A DNA stretch of 64,000 bases from Okapia johnstoni (lineage: Eukaryota; Chordata; Mammalia; Artiodactyla; Giraffidae), in the NCBI GenBank assembly GCA_024291935.2, contig CM044306.1, positions 9,064,001 to 9,128,000 on the forward strand. Reading direction: 5' to 3'. The notes beneath the pieces were generated by a model. It searched no databases. It had not been told where the DNA came from and was given only the letters and a program-made list of their open reading frames with translations. The translations under genes were made by a program, and so were the position numbers. Within the stretch, counting starts at the first letter, position 1; each line of letters begins with the position of its first letter. This document shows, one piece after another, positions 12,401 through 24,400 of this stretch.

Positions 12401-15400
12401 GGGGTCTCCTGGCCTGGAGACGGGCCGTGCTCTCATCTGCCCGGGGTGGGGGGGCTTCCAAGTCTGGGAGGGGCAGGAGGGCTCAGGCCAGGAGGAGGCT
12501 GAGGCCACCGTTTCCTGCCTCCTGCACCGAGTCGTGGGCAGGTTCCCTGGCACTTTCCATGCGGAGCAGTTGTGTTTCTTCCTGGGACAGAGTGGCCCAC
12601 GTTCCCTGAGAGAGACTGCGACATGGTGCCTGCCTGGGCCCAGGCCTTCGTTACGGCCGAGCTTGTACCAGAGGACCCAGCGTCACAGCAGACAATTGCG
12701 TTGTCTTTCGTGTTTTGCTGCCCGAACTAAATCACCTTTCTCCTTACTTGTTGTTTTCCTCTTTCCTGTCTTCATACTCACTTTCCCCACAAGCAACCAT
12801 ATAGTAAATAACAAAATGAAGGAAACAGCAAACATAGGAAGTTCTTCGTTTGTTCCTCGCATATAAGCCTTTCCTAGTGTTGTGCTGGTGTGTTATCTCG
12901 TCAAGACACCCCTCTTCCTCTGTTGACAGTGCAGGCCGTGGGGGCCACGTGGGAAAGCAAGCTGGAGTGTGCGTCCTGCCTCTCCTGGTGCCCTCACCAG
13001 CTTGCCCTTCTTCCTGCCCTTGACCTCCTCCGGGGCTTGGCCGCTCAGCTCCTGGGAGGGGTCTGGTGTCGTCCTGTGGCTGGAGCGGGTCTCAGGAGAG
13101 GATACGGCGGTTTGAACTGAGGCGTCATCTTTGGATGTTGTGTGTTCTGTTGGTGTGTCTAGCTAGGTACCTGTCTGTCAGCATTTCAGAAATGTTACGT
13201 GCTCATTATAAATTCTTAGTGCAGATGGGGGTGGAGTGCAAGTTTGCACCCGTACTCCCTCCTCTGCTTCTGCCTCTCGGAGACACACACACACACACAC
13301 TCTCTCTCACACACACGTACACATAAACACACACTCAGAGACACACACACACACGTATAGTGTGCGTGGGGGTGGTGACAGGGCAGCACGATTTGTGTTC
13401 TGTTCAGTGATGTGCTTCTGTCTCTGCAGTGCACGGTGGACCTTCCCCCAGGCCATGTGCATGGGCCTCCTTCCTTCTCAAGGCTGCGCTGTATCTTGTA
13501 GCATGGCTAGCTCATGCCTTACTTTCAGGCTGTGTATCTTAAATTAGATTTGTGGGTCCTTATTTGTGAGATTACCACACACATTTGGGTCTTGCTTTAA
13601 ATATTAATTGGTGAAGATACAGGGTAGTTCAGCTTGGAGCGGTATTTCCTTCCAGCATCAAAGGACTATATCTTTCTTAGTGAATATGAAAATGATTGAC
13701 TGTGAGGGACTTCCCTAGTGGTCCCAAGACCTCCGCACACCCTATGCAGGGGGCCCAGGTTCAATCTCTGGTCAAGGAACTAGATCCTGCATGGAGCCAT
13801 TAAAAGATCCCACGTGCCACTGCTGAAGACCTGGCGCAGCCAAATAAAAAAAAATGTTTATTTTAAAAAAATTATAACACATGACTGAATTTTGAATTGT
13901 TTCTTCTCTTTAGGGGCAGATAAAAGTAGCCAAGAGGCGAGTCGTGATGGCATCCCTCTACCTGGGGATAGGTCCTCTGGAACAGGAACTGGTAAGGTTT
14001 GGGGGGTCCTAGAGGCAGCAGTGGGACACCCCGAAACCTCGGGCCGTGTGGCACTGTTGCAGGCCAGCTGTTTTCTTGTTGCCCCAGATTCTGGGGTTGT
14101 GGGGATATGTGATCCTGGGCCTTCTGGCCTCGCTGGCCCGTGTCCTCCTCGGCCTATACGGGGGCCCCAGGCTGTTGCTCTGCCAGGCCGGGGCTCCGAG
14201 AACTGCGACCTGCAAGCCAGACCTGGCCACCCTCTGTTTGTGGCCTGTGGGCTAAGGCTGGTTTTCATATTTTCAGTGTAGGGCAAAAAGTCAAAAGAGG
14301 AGTAGTAATTGTGCCACATGAAAAGCATGTGAAATTGAAATCTCTGTGTCCATACACAAAGCTTTATCAGAGCAGAGCCACTCTCGCTCAGAGTCCGACG
14401 TGACCGAGCTCGCACGCGCCCTGCTCCCCATCGCCGCCTGTTTTTGTTTTGTCTGTGGCTGCGTTCTTGCCTGGTGGCAGAACTGAGCGACTGTGACAGA
14501 GACCATCTGGCCTGCAAAGCTCCAAATATTTACTATCTGGTCCTTCACAGAGAGGCTTTCTGAGCCTGTGTTAGACGGAGTAGCCAGCATGCAGGTCGGG
14601 CTGGCTCCTGCTTTCATCCAGGGTTGGCGGTGGGTGCCGGGTCCCCACCTAGACTTGCTGTCATGCCTCGTTTGTCCCCTCCAGTGAGACACGCAGGGCT
14701 GGGAAGGGGCACACATCACCTGTTGTGCAGGGGTGCTCCTGCAGGACGAGCCCAGCGCAGAGTCTGCAGGTTGAGCCAGAGTGAGTGTGAACGAGGTCAT
14801 TGTGTTGTCTGAGTCCTCGGGTGGTTTTCGACTCTGAGGGAGAAGATGGGCCCCTTGCCGGTAGCAAGTGTTGTTTCTTGGTTCATCCTAGTTCAGAAAC
14901 CCATAGGACGGGGTTGTGGTTTCAGGGTGAGGGGAAGGGTGGGGGGCAAGAGAGCCCTGTCCCCTCCCTCTTGTCTGAGGAAGGGGCTGCCCCACTTTCA
15001 GGACGTACTGTTAGCTGCCAGCTTGAGAAGCCTGTTTGTCCTCCCGGGAGAAGAATGCCATGTCCAGCCCATGGAGAGTGGCCACTGGGCAGGTTGTGTC
15101 TTGGATTCATTCGTTCAGCAAATATTTACCAAGTGTTCTCCATGTGTGGGGCGCTGTTTGCTGAGCGCCTGTGAGGATGATCTGTTGGAACGTGTGTGGG
15201 AGCTCGTGTCTTAGCAAGTGTTCTCAAGAGTAGCGAGGTCCACACCCTTGGGCACCGTGCCCCTGACCCACAGAGCCCTCTTCTTGCCTGGCCCGGGCTG
15301 TAGATACCGTGTCTTCCAAGTACTGTGCCCGGGGCGGCAGCCTTGGGAAGAGGTTTCACAGCGTTGGCTTCTGGGCAAGCGTGGCTGGTGTGTGCGTGTG

Positions 15401-18400
15401 TGTTCAAAGAGGACGGTGGGGGCGTTAGCTGACAGGTTGGTTCATTTCTTTAACACGTACCTGTTTTTTCAGAGCTTTCACTTCTCTTCTCACGGCTCTT
15501 TCCTTGGCAGGTGGATTGCCTAGAAAGCACTCTAGAAAAGTCACTCCAGGCGAAGCTTCCTTCCGACCTCAGGGTGTCCATCCTCTTAGACTTCACGAGG
15601 GGCTCGAGAGGTAGGTCTGACGCGCTCCCCAGCCCCCAGGTTCTTCCTTGTCCAGAGCCTCTGTTTTAGGAGTGAACCTTCACTCCAGGCTCAGCCAGGA
15701 GCAAAGTTATTTGAAGCCAGTTTAGGATGGGCCGGGACGGCCTGTCTGTCAGGATTCCTCTTGTGGCTTTAGTGACCCAAAGCCCATGTGAAAACGACTT
15801 TGAGAAAAAGGGAATTTTTTTCCCTGGGAAGTATCAACACTTTTATTTAAAAAAATACATGTAGAAAGAATTGTTTTGACTCCCACATATCTGACCTGGT
15901 TTGCGCAGGTCTTGATTTGGGGCTTGGACCTTGGGCTGGCTTCATTTTCCTGGCTCCTTCTGGCAGCTCCCAAATCTGCATCTTGTCCATCGGAAGAGCA
16001 CCTGCTTCCCTCCGGGTCAGACTGAAGCTCCTGCATCGGGCTCTGTATCAGGGCTTCCGAGCCTGCTGACTGGCCCAGCCCGTCCTGGGTGCCTCCCGCT
16101 TAGAGCTGGGGTGAGGCCAGAGTGGACAGAACCATCTTCACCCCGAGCAGAGTGCCAGAGTGGGGGGTGGGCGGATGGGTGCTGGGTGGCTGGAAGAGCA
16201 GATGTCTGCTACTCAGACTGCTCGGTCCTGCCCCAGGAGGTAGTGGGTGTCCAGGTGGAAGCTGTCCTGGGGCCCCTCTGGCTGGAAACGCCCCACCCCT
16301 GGCGGCCTGACCTTGGGCCCTTGGGAGGCGGTCCTGCCCTGGCGGGCTGCGTATTTCCCCTGGCATGACTCTCCCGTCCCTTCTCTCCTGCTTGCCTACA
16401 TCTTCAGGAAGGAGGAACTCACGCACCATGCTGCTCCCGCTTCTGCAGAGGTTTCCGGAACAGGTCCGCGTCTCGCTCTTCCACACGCCGAACCTCCGTG
16501 GGCTCCTGCGGCTCCTTGTCCCCGAGCGCTTCAACGAGACCATCGGCCTGCAGCACATCAAGGTGTACCTCTTCGACAACAACGTCATCCTCAGCGGGTG
16601 AGTCGGCTTCCTACCCCGGGCAGGAGCCAGCGGAGGGCAGAGGCAGAGTCCGTCCGCTGAGGCCCTGCCAGCGCGTGTTTAGTCTGGTTGCCTGGCTCTC
16701 GGCGTCTTCCCGGTGCCACGACTGCCACGGAAGCCACAAAGGGCAGCGTGTCGCTGGCCGTGGTTCACTGAGGCCTCACTGCGTGCTCGCTCCTGTGCAA
16801 GCCCTTCGCCTGCCGTCTCATCTAGTGCTCACTGTCACCCCACGAGGTCTTTCCCTCACTCTGTATTGATACACAAGAAACCCCAGAGGACGGGTAACTT
16901 GGGCAGGGCCGGGTGGGAAGCCATGCCCTTTGGAGGACCCCGGAGATGAGCCTGAGTGGTCCTTGGCTCTGTAAGTGTCTGCGTCTCCTCTCAGTGGTCA
17001 GCTCAGTGAGAGGCGGGCCTTGCGGTCACTCCACGGTGTCCCCTTGCTGTCACTCTGGCCCGCCTCGTGAGGGGCCGGGCTCACGAGCTGTTTGTTGATT
17101 GGCTGCTGCTCTGTCCTGACCCGGATTGATCACTCCCCTGCTCCTGCTGGTGACCCTGAGACGGGCTCCCCAGGACCTGCTGTCACGCCCTCTCGCTTGA
17201 GTCCTCACCTGCTGCTTTCCTCCCCGTAGTGCAAACCTGAGTGACTCCTACTTCACCAACCGGCAGGACCGCTACGTGTTCTTGCAGGACTGTCCCGAGA
17301 TCGCCGACTTCTTCACGGAGCTGGTGGACGCGGTAGGGGACGTGTCCCTGCAGCTGCAGGGGGATGACACGGTGCAGGTGGTCGAGGGGATGGTGCATCC
17401 TTACAAAGGTAGGGCCCAGACTCTGCAGCCTCCGAGCCGGGGGCAGTGAGGGCAAGGAGGGCACGCCTCTAGAGGGGATAGTGCATCTTTGCAAAGGTAG
17501 GGCCCGGGCTCTGCAGCCTCCTGGGCCAGAGGTGGTGAGGGCGCACCTCTGGTGGCCTTGCCACGGGTTTAAGAGACTTGGGTGGCGGAACTTTGTTTTG
17601 CTTCTGTCTTTGGAGCCAGACAGATGACGTGACTCACTGGCCATCCGTCATGCTCTGCGGGTGAGAGAGTCGCCAGGGAAGGTGGGACTGTGGGCATTGG
17701 GTCTGGGTACCCATGGGATGAGCCAGGAACCTGCCCTGTACTTACAGGAAGCAGCCTGCTAAAGGACCACCCCCTCAGGGCCACTGCTCCCAACTCCAGA
17801 GCTCAGAGGCTCTGTGGCTCTCGGCTCCAGTGAGGTCTGCGGCCTCCTGCCTGGAACGTGAAATGGGAGAGCCCTCGGCTCTGCTCGCTGGAAACAGGCA
17901 AACCCTGGCAGCTGGTGTTCCCGGGGTATTTGCATTCCTGTGATTCCTGTGGCTGTGGCTTCCTGGTGGCCTTTAAGGAGGTCTGCTGCTGAATTTGCAG
18001 CCTTGTCAGCAACGTGGGGAACGGGTGAAACCCAGCCCTTGTGAGGGGAAGAGCTAGAGAGGAAGCATCTGAGAGGGGATGGCAGTGTTTGAGAGTTGTG
18101 TGCGTGTGTGTGTGTATGGCAGTGTTTTAGAGTAGCGTGTGTGTATTTATGTGCATGCGCAGTCATGTTGGACTCTTTGCGACTCCATGGACTGTAGCCC
18201 ACCAGGCTCCTCTGTCTGTGGAATTCTCCAGGCAGGAATACTAGAGCAGCTTGCCATTTCCTACTCCAGAGGATTTTCCCGACTCAGAGATCGAACCCAC
18301 TTCTCTCGTGTCTCCTGCATTGGCAGGCAGGTTCTTTACTACAGAGCCACCTGGGAAGCCCATGTAGGGTAGTATAATAGTTACTATTATGTTTTAAGTT

Positions 18401-21400
18401 TCACCAGTAAAAATTTATGGAAGTCTGTTTTCTCTCTGATCATACAAGTATCTACATATTGTTCTCAGTTTTACCCTTTTGCTCATAAAGCCTAGAGTTA
18501 TTTACTGTCTGGCCCGTATAGGAAATACTGGCTGACCCCTGTTCTTACTTAACAGGCCTGGCATGCCTAGGCAGAGAAAAGGGCCCCCATTCAGAGAGGA
18601 GTGAGAGTGAGCACAGTCGGGCGCGTGGGGGGCTGGGCACAGCCGTGCCAGGGACCAGGGCAGCCTGAGAGGCCCTCTCCACGATGCGAGGAGGGATGCC
18701 CACAGGGAGCTTTCCTTTTCCGTGCAGCCACCCAGGCCTGAAGGCACTTGGGCCTGTGGGCCTGTCCCCAGCTCGAAGCTCGTGAGCGGTTACCAGCATG
18801 GCTGTGCTGCCCACCTCTGTTGTTCTTGATCAGCCCTGCGCAAGGCTTGCCATTGTGTCTCTTCAGAAAATTAACTTCTGACAGTGTTGAAGTTCCCTAC
18901 TTTTATGTTTTATGTTGTTTTCATTCTGTTAATTTCTGCTTTTTATAATTTCCTTCCTTGTACTGCATTTTTTGTCTTTTCCCGTTGTTTTTTCCTCCAT
19001 AACTTCTTGAGTTGGATGCTTAGCTCATTAACTCTCTTATCATCTAGAGATAGCATTGAGACTCGCTTCTTTTCCTGTCATTGTGTCCGTGCAGCCACTC
19101 GTCACTAGTAGCCGTGTGCAAACAAGGCCCAGAGCCCGTCTGTCCGCCTCTGACCCTGTCTGGCTCTCTCCTGCTGTCTGATCATACTTACACGTGTCTC
19201 TGTCGGACACATGCTCTTTCTGACATGTAGCATGCAGCCCAAACATGGGTGTGCAGCTTATGTATGTGTTCCTAGTGGGTTGGTGCCCAGAAGCCCCCTG
19301 GGGCCCCCCAGCCAGGCCTGACCCCCTCCCCAAGGTGCTCACTGTCCTGTGCCCTCAGCTAGTCTTGCCTGTTTTTGAATTTCTGTTAGGTGGCATTGCT
19401 AAAGGCCTTTTCACGGCCCCCTGAGTGCAGGCCTCTTGTGGTAGGATGCTTTCTCGGCCTTTCTGTCTCCCATGGGCAGTGTCTTGTGTGTTTGGTGAAG
19501 GACAAGCTGTGGCGCCCGCTCGCGCCTGTTGGACGTGCCGGATGGGTGTCCAGAGCCTCCGTTCGCTGCCCCTGATCCCCTTTGCCGTGTCTCCCTCTAG
19601 GTGACCGGGCTGCGTATTGCAAGGCGGCCAATAAGAGGGTCATGGATGTGATTAACTCTGCCAGGACGCGCCAGCAGATGCTGCACGCCCAGACCTTCCA
19701 CAGCGACTCCCTCCTGACCCAGGAGGACGCCGCCGCCGCTGGAGACCGGAGGCCAGCCCCCGACACCTGGATCTATCCCCTGATCCAGATGAAGCCCTTT
19801 GAGATTCAGATCGATGAGATTGTCACCGAGACCCTGCTGACAGAGGCCGAGCGAGGTGCTAAGGTCTACCTCACCACTGGCTACTTCAACCTGACCCAGG
19901 CCTACATGGACCTGGTTTTGGGCACGCGGGCCGAGTACCAGATCCTGCTGGCCTCGCCGGAGGTGAACGGCTTCTTCGGGGCCAAGGGGGTGGCGGGCGC
20001 CATCCCGGCCGCCTACGTGCACATCGAGCGGCAGTTCTACAGCGAGGTGTGCAGCCTGGGGCAGCAGGAGCGGGTGCAGCTGCAGGAATACTGGCGCAGG
20101 GACTGGACGTTCCACGCCAAAGGTACGCGGCGGCTGGCTGGCTGGTGGACGGCCTGCGCGGGGCAGCCAGGGGCGGGGCCCACCCCACACTCCAGCCTGC
20201 CCGCGGTGCCGGGCGTCTGGTAGAGCCCCGCCCCGCCTCCCGCCTGTCTTCACGACGGCACTGCGGGCGCGTCATCATCCTCACATCTGTGTCCGTTTCA
20301 GCTCTTGCCAAATCTCTCCCTTGTGTCTACCCAAAACGTGGACACTCAGATCATTGGGGTGGCTGTTTTAAAAAGTGTACCCGTACTCTCTCCCTTCACG
20401 TAGAGGACAAGGCACGTGCTCTTCCTCGAGCATCTGAGTTCTCCCGCGTTGGCCCTCCCCTTCTCGGGGACAGAGAGGATTCACCAGGAATCATTGGGCA
20501 TCAGACAGCCTAGTTTTTCAGTCTTTTCCTCACCGTTGCTGGTTATTTCCTCTATGAGTCAAACCTTCGCTCTTTTTATTGTACTGGAGGAAACTGAGGC
20601 CCTCTCCTTGCAATGCTCATGTGTACAGAACTGCCCCAGGGTGGGTTGGAGAGTGAACTGTGTGTTGTAATGATCCTTCTTGGGCAGTTGTGTGCATCCG
20701 TGGAGCAGCCCACATGTGGCACAGTCCCAGGGCACGTCCACGACGTGAGTCACGGGGCTCAGAGCCCTGTGCTCAGCAGAGGGACCTTGGGCTGCTATAC
20801 CACGTGAGTGCACCCGCCTCTTGTGCGTGATCGGGAGACCTGCAGCCCACTTGGTTAGTTCTGTGTCTAAAGGAAATGCCTGGCTTTCCTGACTTCTCGC
20901 TGGCGGCTCAGAGACCTGTTTTGCCCCTGCACTGGTCCTGGGGGCTTCCAGAGTGGCTGATCGCCGTGGGGGGGTGTTGCAGTCACCTGTTTGTGTTTAG
21001 ACTTGAGGTCACTTTGAACCTCAGCTTGGCCTTTTGTTTCTTTAAACTTTTGGTTTCCTTTGGGGGTGCACTGATGCCCAGGCCACCCCCAGCCTCCTGG
21101 GTCCAGCCCTCTAGGGCTGACCCCAACATGGTAACTTTGAAAAGCTCCCTAGGAGATTCTGATGGCTTGAGAACCACTGCTCCCGCTTAGAGCTTCAGGC
21201 CCGTTGGGTGGTTCCCACTTCCTCCTGCGAGGCCCACGTGCCTGCTTGAGCAGGTGGCATTGTCTGCCATGGGAAGTACGCTTTGCTGTTGTTCGTGTGG
21301 CCGATCCTGGATGTGTCATGAGCCAAGCCTGGCTGGCAGTCAGGTGTCTCCAGGCAGGTAGGCCGGCCTGTTAGGGTGTGGGAGGTATTTTAGGATTGGC

Positions 21401-24400
21401 TCTGTTACTTCTGAGGATAGCAGCAGTGCCTGGGGTGGGGTCCTGGATACCATGAGCTGGGGTGGGAGGAGCCATGAGCTCGAGGGGACGCGTGTGCCTG
21501 GTAAGCTGCACGGAGGTGCGTCGAGAGCGCTGGTGCCCGTCTGCCCTGTGGCTGGGTGGTAGTGGTGGTGGTGGGGTCCCTTGCCCCGGTGGGGCCCCCA
21601 GCGCAGCCTGGCCCGGCAATTCTGAGCGCGCTGTGGATTATTTCCGTGAAGCTGCGCTGAGAAACATGCGGTGACTCCCGAGTTACCGGCTTTTCCAGTG
21701 TCGTGCCTTTCCCGGACTGGCCTGCTCCTGCCGCTCCCTCCCGCCCGCCCTGCTGCGGGTGGGGCCCTGCAATGTGGGAGCTGGCTTTGTGGGGAAGGCT
21801 AGGAATCCCAGGGTGTGTGCGATGGGGGCTGGGGGAGGGAGCACGGCGGGGGCAGGCAGAGTGGGACTTTCTCTGCACAGAAGGCACCTCGTCCTCAGGG
21901 CAGGAGCCAAGCTCAGATCACTCAGTGGTGGGGGAGAGGCCAGGTCCTTCCCTGCCTAGGCACTGTGGTAGTAGTGGGAGTCATAAGTCCGCCCCCCTTT
22001 CTGGCTCATCTTTGGAGGGCCACTTCCCTTAAAGCAGGCTAGGACAACGAGCAGGCAGTGCAGATCCCATGTGGATTTGGACGGGGGAGTGGTGGACCGG
22101 CTACGGCCTGCCTGCCTTCTGCGGGGCCCATGCTGGGCGCGAGCATTGTATCTGGGTTTGGGCCCTAGAAAATTCCTGCTGAGGGCTGAGTATGATGCTA
22201 TGATTCCCTTCCCCAGGCTCCTATGGGACAGGCCTGGGCTCATCTTGGCTCCTCCTGCTCCCAGAAGCTCTTGGGTGAGGAGAAGGAGCTGGGATGCCGT
22301 GTTCCTGCTTCTAGCTCCTCACCTTCCAGCTATTGTCTGTCAGCATCACGCGCCCCTGGGAGTCAGGCAGCCCGAGGCTCTGGGTCTGACTGTGTTGAAC
22401 CTGCGGGCGGCCCCCTGCTTGTGATGCCGGAAAACCCTGCCTTGTCGGGGCCTCTGGAGGTAGACAGGCCAGATGGGGAGAAACCACCTTCTCGTGGCAT
22501 GCGGCCATGCCGGTCTGCAGGTGCCCACGGACAGCAGTGCAGCCTGGTGGCGGCAGAGCACATGGGCAGGGTGTGTTCTTTGGTGTTTTCTGCTCACGAG
22601 TGTTGGGGGAACGTCAGGCCAGAGCAGTGCTGCCCAGAGGCCTGAGTGGAGGCTGCTTTACTGGCTATTTGCTGATTTCTTAGCAGACTTGAGTATATGT
22701 CACCTTTTAACAAGTGGAGCTGCTTCAAAGAACTGGAGGGACCTTCCTCTTTTTAAAGGTGTGTGCTAGAGACCTCTGTGGCAACGTGGGTTTATCTGAT
22801 GAGTTTTTACTTGGAGTCTTGCACAGGACGTCTGTTGGGCATGTCGGGGAGAGCCTGGATAAACAAGATGTGGTGCAGAGGTTCCCGGGCTGAGGGTCTC
22901 TCTCAAAGCGCGGTTCTCAGCCCACGTTTACCTTTGGCAGAAGTGGAGGACCTGCTTCCACTTCCGTGTCCATTGGGTCAGTGGCTCTGGATCTTACTCC
23001 GGAGGGAACAGTGACATGCGTACACTTGAGGGTCTGTGAAATGCGGGTCTTGAGGGTCTGAAATGACCGGGTGGTCCGTGGGGAGGACTGGGGTCCCCGG
23101 TGCTGTGGCCGAGACACTGTGTGCATGGGGGTGGAGGACACCTTGGCGAGAAGAGGTGTCCTTGTCCCCTGTAGCTCTGTTTCTGCTCTCTCTGGGGGTC
23201 AGTGAAGGCGACACTGAGGCTGGAAGTGTCACTGGCATCTTCTTGGCCCCAGGAGCTTTCGGGGTGCGGGCAGGGTGGAGGTCCACCTTCAGCGTCCATC
23301 AGCTGGCAGCTCTTCTTTTTTAGAAATTTTTATTTATTTGGCTGTCCTGGGTCTCAGGGTCTTTTATGTGGGCTCTTTAGTTGCGGCAGGCACGATCTAG
23401 TTCCCTGGTCAGGGGTCGAACCCGGGCCCCCTGCATTGGGAGTGCAGAGTCTTAGTCACTGGACCACCAGGGAGGTCGCTGTCAGCGGTTGTAAGGGCTG
23501 TGTCTACTTGGTGCCCACGAACTCATCTCTTTGGAGATGGCAGCAACTTCAAGGGAGTCCAAGTGACTGTGAAGAGTGTCCGGTGTAGTTCTCACAGCTT
23601 AGCTTTCTGCCCCGTGGAGATGAGAGGGCATGAGAGGTGCTGTGTGCACCGTCATGGGATTTTGTGCTGGGAGCCAGGGCCACGTCCGTCCTGGGGGGTG
23701 AGGGCTCTGCCTGCTGTTGAGATGTGAGTTCATCTGGAGGCAGTATGAACAACAGCACTCCGTGTGTGGCGAGGGCGGGACAGGGCCCCTGGATTAAGAG
23801 ATTTCTGGCTCCTGCTGACAGAGGCGTCTGTTAATGATTGTGAGAACGTCACTATTTTTACTGCCTTCCCGATAGGCCGCTGGGCACGGCGCCCAGGGGT
23901 GAACCCGCAGCAAGAATGGGGCAGCTCCACCCTGTGTGCCGGGCACATGTGGGGCGGCTCTCACCCGGGGATGGCAGGCGTGCCCGGGGCCGTGCCGCTC
24001 GCCTGAGACCAAGCCAGCAGCAGCCTCCGGCCTCCTGGGGTGTGGGTGCTGTTCTGGCCTCAGAGCAGGTGATGCTTGTCCATCTGAGGGTAGCTCTGTG
24101 ACGTTTGTGTCCCCTCTGGTTTTCACAGGGATCTAACAACCTTCTGAAATTCATCGCAGAAGATTGTCGGGGGGAGAGGTGGCAGGTGCCGGATTTTGAG
24201 GTTTTCTGGGGAGCGCCTCAAAGAAGGGCTCTAATCTGAAATGTTCATGTGCTCCTGCTCTAGAACCGCAAAACTTTTTGCCTTTTTATACTTAATTTAA
24301 TCAACTGTTGGAAGAGGCCTTATTATCCTCATTTTACTTACTTTGTGCACACAAGTGTTTACGGAGGGCCTGCTGTGTGCCAGGCGGCATTCAGGGCACA

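Noticed and set aside
13216..13434. Open frames with Thr-His or Val-Cys repeats
   Set aside because: Translation of the CA/GT microsatellite.
19597..20253. 218-codon open frame antisense to PGS1 exon 7
   Set aside because: Shadow of a long GC-rich coding exon on the other strand; no family recognised and no splice support.
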